A stretch of DNA of 64,000 nucleotides from Bacteroidetes bacterium 2013_40CM_41_45 (GCA_002215675.1 NGFH01000002.1:409887-473886); one strand, 5' to 3'; positions 25,642 through 33,895 are shown, counted from the first letter of the stretch. Notes: generated from the letters alone by a model not told the origin. A program made the numbers and translations.

Positions 25642-25766
25642 GGATTCCTCACCCGATAAATCGGGATTCGGAATGACGTATAACAATAAAAGGAATTTTG
25701 CAGGGCAAAGCCCCTGCTCTATTTTTAAATCTATAAACTTGTCATTCCGAGCTTAGCGAGGAATCC
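25642..25766. repeat. 125-nt inverted repeat between nadC and the DoxX-thioredoxin gene
   Basis: The left unit (GGATTCCTC ... CGGAATGAC, 25642-25677) and right unit (GTCATTCCG ... GAGGAATCC, 25741-25766) are inverted copies of a widespread bacterial intergenic motif. The centre has its own GCAGGG-CAAAG-CCCCTGC hairpin near 25700. The element fills most of the gap. Confidence 0.8.
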
Positions 25767-25771
25767 GTTCA

Positions 25772-26899
25772 CTATTTCTTCTCCAGAAATTTTTCTTTCA
25801 TCTCATCAAACGAAGGGAAATCGTTATGATGCCACATCATTTCTACGGTAGCGCCATTTAAGAGCACCAGCCCTGGGTTGGAGCGGATGATGGTTTTAAG
25901 CGCAGTGTTATCACCATAATAATAATCAAAGATGGAATTATGTTCGTGGCGGAAAACATCGGTCTCCTTTGGTGAAGAGGCAGTAAGGCCAACAAAAGGA
26001 ATCTTTGCTTTTTGGCAGAGGGTAACAAAGTCGTTTATCTTATGCTGGGCTTTTTCATTGCTCTTGCTTAAATCATAAGCAACAAGCAAAAACTTATAGC
26101 CGGGCTTTGAAAGAAATTCCTGCGCATAATCTTTTCCATCAGCATCATACATATTAAAGTCATGAATCTTTGGATGGTCTCCCTCCTGTATGACTTTGTC
26201 TTTACGGTCAATGAACTTATAGGTATCATCGATTTTTCCCATCTCATCCTGCTTCAATTCAATTTTTTTTCCATCCTTCTCATAAATAAAAACCATTTCT
26301 GTGATTTGCTCTTTTGCGTTGGGTGGAAGCTTCATTCCCTCCAAAATATTTTTCCCGATAGCATAAGGCCTGAAGTCGATAACAGGAAGATGTCGGTAAC
26401 AATAAATTGAAAAGAACAGTGAAACCAAAAACCCGGTATAGGCAATGAGGCCGGATGCTTTTTCACCGAACAGCGGAGTAATGGCATTACGGTTAAAGAA
26501 TATGATGAGGATAAGCACCAGCAGCACTGCATCTTTGGAGAACGATTGCCAGGGGGTGAGCTTAAGAGCATCGCCAAAGCATCCGCAATCTTTTACCACA
26601 TCGAAGTATGCAGAGTAGAAGGTGAGAAACGTAAAGAATACTATCATCAACAAAAGAATCCAGGCAGTCTGCCTCATTCTTGCGCCCAGAAGCAATGCAA
26701 AACCAACCGCCATTTCAAACACAGAAATAAACATGGCAAGCCAGAGAGAAACGGCGCTCATCCAGTCAATATGAAATACAATGAAATACTCGTCAAGCTT
26801 GTAGGAAAATCCGAGCGGGTCATTTGCTTTGACAAAGCCGGAAACAATGAAAAGCACTCCTACAAGGATGCGGCTGGTGGTTGTGAGGAAACTGCGCAC
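25772..26899 (-). CDS. DoxX/MauE-type membrane protein with thioredoxin-like domain (BT_3928-like)
   Basis: A 375-residue protein. Four N-terminal membrane helices of DoxX/MauE type (ILVGVLFIVSGFVKANDPLGFSYKLDEYF at the start, CGCFGD near residue 105) are followed by a periplasmic region. That region carries a degenerate thioredoxin-like fold from about 255 (YKFLLVAYDLSKSNEK, IPFVGLTAS, NPGLVLLNGATVEMMWHHNDFPS). There is no CxxC in the thioredoxin-like part; the CGC in the membrane part may pass electrons. The family is common in Bacteroidota and of unproven function, possibly periplasmic redox. Confidence 0.82.
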   Translation of the reverse strand: MRSFLTTTSRILVGVLFIVSGFVKANDPLGFSYKLDEYFIVFHIDWMSAVSLWLAMFISVFEMAVGFALLLGARMRQTAWILLLMIVFFTFLTFYSAYFDVVKDCGCFGDALKLTPWQSFSKDAVLLVLILIIFFNRNAITPLFGEKASGLIAYTGFLVSLFFSIYCYRHLPVIDFRPYAIGKNILEGMKLPPNAKEQITEMVFIYEKDGKKIELKQDEMGKIDDTYKFIDRKDKVIQEGDHPKIHDFNMYDADGKDYAQEFLSKPGYKFLLVAYDLSKSNEKAQHKINDFVTLCQKAKIPFVGLTASSPKETDVFRHEHNSIFDYYYGDNTALKTIIRSNPGLVLLNGATVEMMWHHNDFPSFDEMKEKFLEKK

Positions 26900-26907
26900 G
26901 GAAAAAA

Positions 26908-27004
26908 GTTATACGTTATACGTTATAAATTATACGGAGCGAATGTATTTGTGAAAGATGAATAAATGCTATAATCGTATAACATATAACCAATAACTTA
27001 TAAC
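26908..27004. repeat. GTTATAC heptad hairpin, downstream side of DUF1599 gene
   Basis: Left arm GTTATAC, GTTATAC, GTTATAA, ATTATAC (26908-26935); right arm GTATAAC, ATATAAC, CAATAAC, TTATAAC (26977-27004). Four plus four heptads with a ~41-base loop. It lies 6 bases from the stop of the DUF1599 gene. The same heptad hairpin lies on the other side of that gene. Confidence 0.88.
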
Positions 27005-27010
27005 CGTTTA

Positions 27011-27589
27011 TTAGTTTTCCCGCAATTTAATCAACGCAAAAATGGCGTAGTTAATGATATCGTAAAAGTTGGAGTCGATGCCTTCGGAGGCAATGGTTTT
27101 TCCATCGTGGTCTTCAATCTGCCGTATGCGCATAAGCTTCATAAGAATTAAATCGGTGAACGAGCTGATGCGCATCTTGCGCCATGCTTCTCCATAGTCG
27201 TGATTTTTATTCAGCATCAAACGCTTTGCTTCGCTCATGTGCTTGTCGAAATGTGAAAGCACTTCTTCAGGACTCATAACAGGAATGTTCTGTCCGCTGT
27301 GACTGCCAAGCTCATGCTGTATGAGTGCTATGACACCATAATTTACAATCCCCATAAACTCTGAAACTATTCCGTCTTCAACTCTTTGCTCGCCTGTTTC
27401 TTCAATGGTACGGATACGCTGCGCTTTGATGAAAACCTGGTCGGTAAGCGAACTTACCCGCAGCACACGCCAGGCATTGCCGTAATCGTTCATCTTTTTA
27501 ATAAAAATATCTTTGCACGAGGCGGCTTCTATGTCGTATTGTTCAGATGTATTCACGGAAATGTTTTCAGAGATTAAAGTTTGCGGCAT
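27011..27589 (-). CDS. DUF1599 protein with two tandem repeats
   Basis: A 192-residue cytosolic protein made of two similar ~70-residue halves. Residues 30-58 contain YGNAWRVLRVSSLTDQVFIKAQRIRTIEE and residues ~125-155 YGEAWRKMRISSFTDLILMKLMRIRQIED. I recall DUF1599 being listed as a nucleotide-modification-associated domain, but no activity is established. The gene is bracketed by two GTTATAC heptad hairpins. Confidence 0.82.
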   Translation of the reverse strand: MPQTLISENISVNTSEQYDIEAASCKDIFIKKMNDYGNAWRVLRVSSLTDQVFIKAQRIRTIEETGEQRVEDGIVSEFMGIVNYGVIALIQHELGSHSGQNIPVMSPEEVLSHFDKHMSEAKRLMLNKNHDYGEAWRKMRISSFTDLILMKLMRIRQIEDHDGKTIASEGIDSNFYDIINYAIFALIKLREN

Positions 27590-27600
27590 TGAAGGGTAGT

Positions 27601-27668
27601 GTTATACGTTATACGTTATATGCTATACGTAATTTTTTGCTAATAACGAATAACATATAACTAATAAC
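27601..27668. repeat. GTTATAC heptad hairpin, upstream side of DUF1599 gene
   Basis: Left arm GTTATAC, GTTATAC, GTTATAT, GCTATAC (27601-27628); right arm TAATAAC, GAATAAC, ATATAAC, TAATAAC (27641-27668); loop 12 bases. It lies in the divergent gap between the DUF1599 gene and folP. Confidence 0.88.
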
Positions 27669-27705
27669 TTGTTCGGTAGGGTAAAATGTTTAATAGATAA
27701 ATATA

Positions 27706-28629
27706 GTGGCGAAAGATACATTTTTTTATAAAACACGATGGCTCAACTGCAGCGGCAAGCTGCTTGATTTGTCAGCGCCAGTGGTGATGGGTATATTAAA
27801 CATTACCGATGACTCATTTTACGATGGCGGGCAATTTACGGATAAGGAAAAAATGCTTGCTCATACGGGAAAGATGCTTCAAGAAGGAGCAGCAATTATA
27901 GACATTGGAGCACAATCAACCCGCCCTGGTGCGAAAAGGGTGGACGCAAAAGCTGAAACGGAAAGAGTTATTCCTGCATTACAACTTCTAAAAAATAAAT
28001 TCCCTGATGCCGTTTTTTCGGTTGATACCTTTTATGCTTCTGTTGCCGAAGCTGTAATTAAAGAAGGAGCATCCATTATCAATGATGTGTCGGGAGGAAC
28101 GATGGATTCAAAAATGTTTGAAATCATTTCCCGTTACAAAGTCCCTTATGTTCTCATGCACATACAAGGAACTCCCGAAACGATGCAGAAAAATCCGTCC
28201 TATAAAAATGTAACAGGGGAAGTGATGGATTATTTCTCCCAAAAAATTTCAACGCTTCGTTCGCTTGGCCTAAATGATATCATTATTGACCCCGGTTTCG
28301 GATTCGGAAAAACGTTGGAGCATAATTATTCTTTGCTTGCACATCTTGAGCTTTTTCGGATTTTTGAGCTTCCCATCCTGTGTGGTTTTTCGCGTAAGTC
28401 AATGGTTGGCAAGCTGCTTAACATTTCTTCTGAAGATGCGTTGAACGGAACAACTGTATTAAATACGATAGCATTAATGAAAGGCGCATCCATGCTTCGT
28501 GTCCATGATGTTAAAGAAGCAGTTGAAGCAATTAAAATTGTAAACCACTTCACCCCCTTCGGTCGCCATAGGTTTGCCGAAGGCGAGGCAAACCCTTCTC
28601 CAAAGGAGAAGGGCTTCGCACAGAATTAA
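27706..28629 (+). CDS. folP: dihydropteroate synthase
   Basis: Condenses p-aminobenzoate with dihydropterin pyrophosphate in folate synthesis. It starts at GTG 27706, because the upstream codons lead to a stop and the N-terminus FxxxxxLNCSGKLLDLSAPVVMGILNITDDSFYDGG is conserved from there. Other motifs: DIGAQSTRPGA, FSVDTFYASVAEAV, SIINDVSGG, DPGFGFGKTLEHN, GFSRKSMVG. The last ~27 residues (from HFTPFGRHRF) are encoded by a hairpin repeat and look like an acquired tail. It is followed by cdaA, a frequent Bacteroidota neighbour. Confidence 0.95.
   Translation: MAKDTFFYKTRWLNCSGKLLDLSAPVVMGILNITDDSFYDGGQFTDKEKMLAHTGKMLQEGAAIIDIGAQSTRPGAKRVDAKAETERVIPALQLLKNKFPDAVFSVDTFYASVAEAVIKEGASIINDVSGGTMDSKMFEIISRYKVPYVLMHIQGTPETMQKNPSYKNVTGEVMDYFSQKISTLRSLGLNDIIIDPGFGFGKTLEHNYSLLAHLELFRIFELPILCGFSRKSMVGKLLNISSEDALNGTTVLNTIALMKGASMLRVHDVKEAVEAIKIVNHFTPFGRHRFAEGEANPSPKEKGFAQN
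28571..28613. repeat. double hairpin forming the 3' end of folP
   Basis: GGTTTGCC/GGCAAACC (8-base perfect arms, 28571-28594) overlaps CCCTTCTCC-AAA-GGAGAAGGG (9-base perfect arms, 28593-28613). It encodes the odd C-terminal tail of FolP. Confidence 0.75.
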
Positions 28630-28659
28630 ATATTGCTTTAACTTCGTTGCACAAACTTC

Positions 28660-28687
28660 TCCGAACTCCGAACTAATAACTCTTAAC
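28660..28687. repeat. four-heptad tract before cdaA
   Basis: TCCGAAC, TCCGAAC, TAATAAC, TCTTAAC in strict register, ending 7 bases before the cdaA ATG. No second arm is seen. Confidence 0.65.
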
Positions 28688-28694
28688 CACCAGC

Positions 28695-29495
28695 ATGGAC
28701 CTTTTTAAAATTGATTTTCTCACCATCCGGCTGATTGACGTTATTGATGTACTGATAGTCGCTTTTCTTTTGTATAAGCTATACATATTACTTAAGGGTG
28801 GGGTTGCCATCAATATTTTTATCGGGCTGCTATCGGTATACGCGTTGTATCTCGTTTTTGTAAAAGTGCTGCACATGGAACTGCTGGGCACTATCCTGGG
28901 GCAGTTTATCGGGTTGGGATTTATTGCGCTTATCATTGTTTTTCAGCAAGAGGTCAGGAGGTTCCTCGTTATGCTGGGCACCAACAGCATTCTTACCCGC
29001 AATACATACACGCGGCAGTTGCTGCCGTGGAACTGGCAGTTCCAGAAAAACAGGGGGCTTGATATTTCAGCAATTGTAAAAGCGTGCCGCCAGATGTCGA
29101 AGGAACGAACGGGAGCTATTATTGTCATTGCCAAATCATCGGAGCTGAAATTTTATTCCAACACGGGCGATACTGTGGATGCGGTACTATCAAAACGGCT
29201 GCTGGAAAATATTTTTGTAAAAAACAGCCCGCTTCACGATGGAGCCGCAATTATTGTGAACAACAGAATTAAAGCCGCCCGGTGTGTGCTGCCTGTTTCA
29301 GAAAATATTGAACTGCCTGCTCATTTGGGCTTACGCCATCGTGCAGCCATCGGAGTTACCGAACAAAGCGATTCAACAGCGATTGTAGTTTCTGAAGAGA
29401 CCGGAGAAATATCTGTGGCAAAGGAAGGACAGATCCGTTTACGCGTTACGCCTGAAGAGCTCGAAAAAATTCTTATCGAAGAGTTTGCAGATTGA
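28695..29495 (+). CDS. cdaA: diadenylate cyclase
   Basis: Makes the second messenger c-di-AMP from two ATP. It has 266 residues: three membrane helices in the first ~85, then a DAC domain with the catalytic DGA (182-184, in LHDGAAIIVNN) and RHR (214-216, in GLRHRAAIG) motifs and EETGEIS after. The membrane-anchored layout corresponds to CdaA rather than DisA. Effectors, phosphodiesterase and CdaR are not in the window. Confidence 0.94.
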   Translation: MDLFKIDFLTIRLIDVIDVLIVAFLLYKLYILLKGGVAINIFIGLLSVYALYLVFVKVLHMELLGTILGQFIGLGFIALIIVFQQEVRRFLVMLGTNSILTRNTYTRQLLPWNWQFQKNRGLDISAIVKACRQMSKERTGAIIVIAKSSELKFYSNTGDTVDAVLSKRLLENIFVKNSPLHDGAAIIVNNRIKAARCVLPVSENIELPAHLGLRHRAAIGVTEQSDSTAIVVSEETGEISVAKEGQIRLRVTPEELEKILIEEFAD

Positions 29496-29507
29496 TAAAG
29501 GCCGGTT

Positions 29508-29597
29508 TAGTACAGATAACGGATTGTCACAGATTTACAGATAGTGTTCATGATGGCTCAAATTTTTATCAGTAAATCTGTATCTATCTGCTATCTG
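29508..29597. repeat. ACAGATTTAC hairpin
   Basis: ACAGATTTAC (29529-29538) pairs with GTAAATCTGT (29572-29581). Flanking CAGATAA/CTATCTG copies extend the palindrome. It is a type of intergenic hairpin common in Bacteroidota, here between converging cdaA and thioredoxin genes. The right arm covers the last codons of the thioredoxin gene. Confidence 0.65.
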
Positions 29598-29907
29598 AAC
29601 CTTGCTCTGAATGCTTCCTGATAATCTTTTCCAGTTTATCGGCAGTATCAAAGCCCGCCATTCTCCAGAGTAATTTACCGTTGCGGAAAAGCATAAGCGT
29701 GGGAACACTTTTTATGTGATACTCCTGTGCGAGGCGGGGATTCTCGTCAGAGTTTATTTTATGAATAGCAAGGTCGCTTCCCATTCTTCTTTTCACATCA
29801 TCAAGGATAGGGTCAAGAATCTTGCACGGCTCGCACCAATCCGTATAGAAATCAAACAAAACGAGTCCCCCGGTTTGGAGGGACTCGTTGAATTCCTGTT
29901 GATTCAA
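29584..29907 (-). CDS. thioredoxin-family protein
   Basis: A 107-residue thioredoxin with active site WCEPC at residues 24-28 and SVPTLMLF cis-Pro region near 71. There is no signal peptide, so it is cytosolic. It starts 2 bases after the rhodanese stop and is probably co-transcribed with it. Its first 16 codons contain a strong hairpin (29860-29889). Context suggests a redox partner for persulfide or sulfur transfer rather than a general reductase. Confidence 0.9.
   Translation of the reverse strand: MNQQEFNESLQTGGLVLFDFYTDWCEPCKILDPILDDVKRRMGSDLAIHKINSDENPRLAQEYHIKSVPTLMLFRNGKLLWRMAGFDTADKLEKIIRKHSEQGSDSR
29852..29889 (-). terminator. terminator-like hairpin inside the start of the thioredoxin gene
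   Basis: On the minus strand, AACGAGTCCC (29889-29880) and GGGACTCGTT (29869-29860) form a perfect 10-base stem with a 10-base loop, followed by TTTGTTTGA. It looks like an intrinsic terminator after the rhodanese gene but lies within codons 7-16 of the thioredoxin gene. It could attenuate the second gene. Confidence 0.4.
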
Positions 29908-29909
29908 AA

Positions 29910-30326
29910 TTATTTTACTACCTGTTTAGTTTGAGAAAAGGTTTCGAGCTTTGCTGACTTATATGCCTGAAGGCCTCCTTCAAGGTGAGCAACTTTTTTA
30001 AAGCCTTGCTTCACCATAAGGTCTGCTGCTTTGGCACTGCGGGTACCTGTTTCGCAATACACATAAACCGGGCGATCTTTATCGAGCATCTCAAGTATGG
30101 CCCCGAAATTATCGTCATTGATGTTGCACAATTTTGCACCCTTGATGCTTTCATTCATATACTCTTCCGGGGTGCGCACGTCCATAAGAAAACCATTGTC
30201 TTTGGCTAACTGTGCTTTGAATTCAACTGGGCTAAGTTTAAGATAGCTTGATTTTTGGTTTTGTGCCTGGCTGCCTGCGCTGACAAGCAATGCTGTGATA
30301 AATAAAATGCTGAATAATTTTTTCAT
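29910..30326 (-). CDS. exported single-domain rhodanese
   Basis: A 138-residue protein with a signal peptide (1-21, ending SQA). The rhodanese domain has DVRTPEEYMNESIKGA and the active-site loop CETGTRS with catalytic Cys near residue 95. It probably handles sulfane sulfur in the periplasm. It is the middle gene of the run MBL-rhodanese fusion, this gene, thioredoxin. Confidence 0.9.
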   Translation of the reverse strand: MKKLFSILFITALLVSAGSQAQNQKSSYLKLSPVEFKAQLAKDNGFLMDVRTPEEYMNESIKGAKLCNINDDNFGAILEMLDKDRPVYVYCETGTRSAKAADLMVKQGFKKVAHLEGGLQAYKSAKLETFSQTKQVVK

Positions 30327-30417
30327 GGTGTTTTATGTTTTTTAATGTTTCGGTGTTGGTATTAGGGAGATGTTATTTAGAATAAATAGGTTGCATCAGA
30401 GGAATGTAAAGATACTC

Positions 30418-31812
30418 TTAATTCGTAATTTCCGCCTGTTCTTCCAAAGGCGCGTTTGTTTTACGGATTCCCACAATTCCCTCACTCACATTAATGACAT
30501 TGCGTATTCCCTTTAATTTAAGCAGCGAAGCCGCAATTACAGAACGGTAACCGGTACGGCAATACACCAAATATTTCGCATCCGGATTCAACTCCGTTGC
30601 CCGTTCATTAAGCTCGGCAAGCGGGATAAACTCAGTGCCTTTTACGTGACTGGTTTCATATTCCCCAGGCCGCCTTACATCAAGAATGGATGCATTCTTT
30701 TCTTTGATAAGAGCCGCAAATTTTTCGGGAGTAACCGATTCAAGGGTTTCTGTTTTTTTATCTGCCTTCATCCATGATTCCATTCCTCCGTCAAGATATC
30801 CTTTCACATTTTCGAAACCTACCCGTGCCAGGCGCAGAATGCTTTCTTTTTCTTTTCCCGCTGAGGCAACAATTACAATCGTTCTTTTAATATCGATTAA
30901 TGTTCCCGCCCAGATGGCGTATGAACCGTTAAGACCGATATTGAGCGAACCGGAAATAAATCCCTTCCCGAATTCCTCGCAAGTCCTTGTATCCAGAACC
31001 AATGCGCTTTTGCTGATTTCATTTTCAACATCGGCAACGCTTAGCGGTTTCAGGTTCTTATCAAGCAAAGAGTCGAGAGTATCATAACCGTTTTTGTTAA
31101 TACTTGCGTCAGAGAAAAAGTAGGGTGGGGGAGCAGAGAGTCCCTCGGTTATATCCTTGATAAAATCTTCTTTGTTCGTATGCTTCAAAGCATGGTTGGT
31201 CTTTTTCTGGTTGCCTATGGTAGACCACGTTTCTTTGCCAATAGTTTTTCCGCAAGCCGAACCGGGCCCGTGAGCAGGATAAACAATCACATCATCGGGC
31301 AGCGTTTTAATTTTACTGTTCAGCGAATCATACATCAACCCCGCAAGATATTCTTTCGTGATGCCGCTTCCGTCAAGCAAATCAGGTCTTCCTACATCAC
31401 CTACAAAAAGCGTGTCGCCTGTGAATATGGCGTGCTGCTTTCCATTTTCATCAAATAATAAATAACAGGTTGATTCAAGTGTGTGACCCGGAGTGTGCAG
31501 CGCCCGAACCGTTAGCTTTCCTATTTTAAATTCTTCCCCGTCTTTGGCGTTGTAGACTTTGTACTTTGTTTCAGCCATAGGGCCATAAATAATCCTGGCG
31601 CCGGTCTTCTTTGCCAAATCAATATGCCCCGAAACAAAATCAGCATGAAAATGCGTTTCAAAAATGTATTTGATTTTTGTCTTACGTTCCGCAGTCAGCC
31701 CGATATACGGCTCGGTTTCGCGAATCGGGTCTATAATGGCCGCTTCTCCTTCTGACTCAATATAATAAGCCGCCTCGGCAAGACAATTGGTATAAAGTTG
31801 TTGAATATACAT
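30418..31812 (-). CDS. persulfide dioxygenase-rhodanese fusion, CstB-like
   Basis: 464 residues in three parts. The metallo-beta-lactamase domain (1-230) has THFHADFVSGH (His54, His56, Asp58, His63), His110 and GDTLF (Asp133); the HxHxDF variant is seen in persulfide dioxygenase fusions. Next comes a rhodanese-like domain (258-345) whose active-site loop reads VASAGKEKE, without Cys: a pseudo-rhodanese. The C-terminal rhodanese (360-450) has Cys418 in CRTGYRS. This order matches S. aureus CstB, which oxidises persulfides and transfers sulfur. It has a full-consensus promoter just upstream. Confidence 0.9.
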   Translation of the reverse strand: MYIQQLYTNCLAEAAYYIESEGEAAIIDPIRETEPYIGLTAERKTKIKYIFETHFHADFVSGHIDLAKKTGARIIYGPMAETKYKVYNAKDGEEFKIGKLTVRALHTPGHTLESTCYLLFDENGKQHAIFTGDTLFVGDVGRPDLLDGSGITKEYLAGLMYDSLNSKIKTLPDDVIVYPAHGPGSACGKTIGKETWSTIGNQKKTNHALKHTNKEDFIKDITEGLSAPPPYFFSDASINKNGYDTLDSLLDKNLKPLSVADVENEISKSALVLDTRTCEEFGKGFISGSLNIGLNGSYAIWAGTLIDIKRTIVIVASAGKEKESILRLARVGFENVKGYLDGGMESWMKADKKTETLESVTPEKFAALIKEKNASILDVRRPGEYETSHVKGTEFIPLAELNERATELNPDAKYLVYCRTGYRSVIAASLLKLKGIRNVINVSEGIVGIRKTNAPLEEQAEITN

Positions 31813-31830
31813 CAGGGTTAATTACGGCGG

Positions 31831-31862
31831 CAAATTTACTAACTTTTACGGGCGGCTTCAAA
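31831..31862 (-). promoter_or_regulatory. promoter of the persulfide dioxygenase-rhodanese gene
   Basis: Minus strand TTTG at 31862-31859, 20 bases, then TAAATTTG at 31838-31831: an exact fit to the Bacteroidota TTTG-N19-21-TAnnTTTG promoter. The -7 box lies 18 bases from the ATG, so the leader is very short. Confidence 0.7.
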
Positions 31863-31915
31863 TTAATATACTGGCATTTTTTAATAATTTACTTTTGTTC
31901 ATCTTAAATTCTTTT

Positions 31916-33685
31916 ATGACCATTCAAATAGCACTGGTTCTTGGTCTGCTCATCGTAGCCATTATTCTTTTTGCGTCAGAAAAATTTTCGATTGATGTTG
32001 TCACCATCGGGCTTTTGCTGATACTGATTTTTTCGGGAATACTTACTCCGCAGGATACGTTTAAAAATTTCAGCAGCGACTTTATGGTTTTGCTGGCTTC
32101 TATTTTTGTCATCACAGGAGCTATGTCAGACACCGGCATGCTCGATACCATCGGGGAGCGGCTGGTAAAAATCAGCGGTAAAAATCAAACACTGTTTATT
32201 ATTAACGTGATGATAATTACCAGTATTATCTCAACGTTTATGAATAACACAACCACTGCAGCGCTTATGGTTGGCCCTGTAATGGGAATGTGCAGAAAAA
32301 TGAACATCAGCCCTTCAAGAGTTCTTATGCCGATGGCGTTTTCGTCTATGGTAGGAGGTAACTGCACCATCATCAGCACATCCACCAACATTGCAGTAAG
32401 CGGTTACATTACCAACATTGGCATGCCGCCCCTGGGGTTTTACGAAATTTTTTACCTGGGTGCCATCACCACTGTTGTTGCAATTGTTTACATGGCGCTT
32501 ACATGGAAATGGATTTTTCCTGATTACAAACACGAAAGCTTTATTGAAGAATATAAGATCAGGGAATACTTCAGCGAAATTTTTATCACCAAAAATTCAA
32601 GGTTAATAGGGCAAAGTATTTTTTCTTCCGACCTATCCAAACAGGATATACGCATTTTAAAAATTGTAAGGAAGGACGACAGAGAAGTCATTCCCGATGC
32701 GCACGCTGTATTTCAACCGGAAGATGTAGTGCTTGTGGAATGCAAGCTCGATAATCTTATTCGTGTAAAAGAAGCATCGGGCATAGAGCTGCGTGGCGAT
32801 GTAATAACCGATACCAAAATTACCGGCAACAAAATGAAACTTGCCGAAGCGCTCATTACTCCTGCATCAAACCTTGTAGGCAGAACGCTGAAAGATTCCG
32901 GCTTCCGCCAGCGGTACAATGTTGTAGTGCTTGCTATTCACCGCTTCAACGAAAACATAGCAACTAAAATAGGAAGTACAATCCTCAAGACAGGCGACCT
33001 GCTGCTGATGCAGGGAACAGAAGAAAGCATCAATTCACTGCGGCAAAATAAAGGGCTCACTGTTCTGGATGATATAAAAGTAAACTTGTTCAGGCGCAGA
33101 AAAGGGATTCTTACTGTACTTATTTTTATTGCAGCTGTGATTGTCGGTTCGTTCGAATGGATTCCTCTTTCTGTTGCATTTCTCTCGGCTGCTTTGTTTA
33201 CGGTAATGGTAGGAGCAGTAAAGCCGGAACAGGTTTACCGCCTCATTGACTGGCGGCTCTTGATACTTATTGCGGGCATGAGCGCTTTCGGGGTGGCGAT
33301 GGAAAAGTCAGGAGCAGCGCAATACCTTGCTGACAAAATCACAAGCATATTCGGCAGCATGGGAGACATGGCCGTGCTCTCAGCATTTTGTGTGCTGGTT
33401 ATTTTTCTTACACAGCCCATGTCGAATGCAGCTGCGGCATTGGTTATTCTGCCGGTGGCAATAAAAGCGGCAGAGCAGATGCATGTAAACCCCCGCACTT
33501 TTGCTATCGCTATTATGATGAGCGCTTCTATCTCTCTTGCCACACCTTTTGAACCGGCAAGCGTGCTGGTTTACGGCCCGGGAAAATACCGCTTCATGGA
33601 TTTTATAAAAGCCGGGCTGCCGCTCACTATTATTCTTGTCATCATTACCGTACTTCTTGTGCCTGTTTTCTGGCCGTTAAAATAA
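31916..33685 (+). CDS. SLC13-family permease with TrkA-C domains
   Basis: A 589-residue transporter. I start at ATG 31916 (MTIQIALVLGLL); a TTG 21 bases upstream is less likely. About 11-12 membrane helices form two halves of the DASS/SLC13 type, with signature regions VGGNCTIISTSTNIAVSG (N-terminal) and MSNAAAALVILPVAIKAAEQ (C-terminal). Two RCK_C/TrkA-C regulatory domains lie between (~215-370). Substrates of this group include sulfate and dicarboxylates. Divergence from the sulfur genes makes a sulfur oxyanion plausible, but this is inference. Confidence 0.9.
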   Translation: MTIQIALVLGLLIVAIILFASEKFSIDVVTIGLLLILIFSGILTPQDTFKNFSSDFMVLLASIFVITGAMSDTGMLDTIGERLVKISGKNQTLFIINVMIITSIISTFMNNTTTAALMVGPVMGMCRKMNISPSRVLMPMAFSSMVGGNCTIISTSTNIAVSGYITNIGMPPLGFYEIFYLGAITTVVAIVYMALTWKWIFPDYKHESFIEEYKIREYFSEIFITKNSRLIGQSIFSSDLSKQDIRILKIVRKDDREVIPDAHAVFQPEDVVLVECKLDNLIRVKEASGIELRGDVITDTKITGNKMKLAEALITPASNLVGRTLKDSGFRQRYNVVVLAIHRFNENIATKIGSTILKTGDLLLMQGTEESINSLRQNKGLTVLDDIKVNLFRRRKGILTVLIFIAAVIVGSFEWIPLSVAFLSAALFTVMVGAVKPEQVYRLIDWRLLILIAGMSAFGVAMEKSGAAQYLADKITSIFGSMGDMAVLSAFCVLVIFLTQPMSNAAAALVILPVAIKAAEQMHVNPRTFAIAIMMSASISLATPFEPASVLVYGPGKYRFMDFIKAGLPLTIILVIITVLLVPVFWPLK

Positions 33686-33730
33686 TTGAGAGTGTGTTTT
33701 AAATTTATACTTCATACTTCATTTGCCTGC

Positions 33731-33839
33731 GCTTACCCTTTCCTTCGCAAAATATCTGGCTCAAAAGTCCACAGGACTTTTGTCCTCTGAAGGGAGCCCT
33801 CGTGCGGAAGAAGTCCCCTGTAGGGGATTTAGGGGTAAC
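33731..33839. repeat. REP-like element, GCTTACCC family, copy 1
   Basis: The ends GCTTACCC (33731) and GGGGTAAC (33839) are inverted. Inside are AAAAGTCC-ACA-GGACTTTT (33763-33781, perfect 8-base arms) and TCCCC-TGTA-GGGGA (33814-33827). Two weak heptads (ATACTTC twice) precede it at 33707-33720. The same ends occur at 55848-55926. It fills most of the gap before murI. Confidence 0.65.
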
Positions 33840-33895
33840 AAGAAATTTTATATGGTCTTTACTTTCTGATTATACTTGCATCGTCCTGCAGTTTT

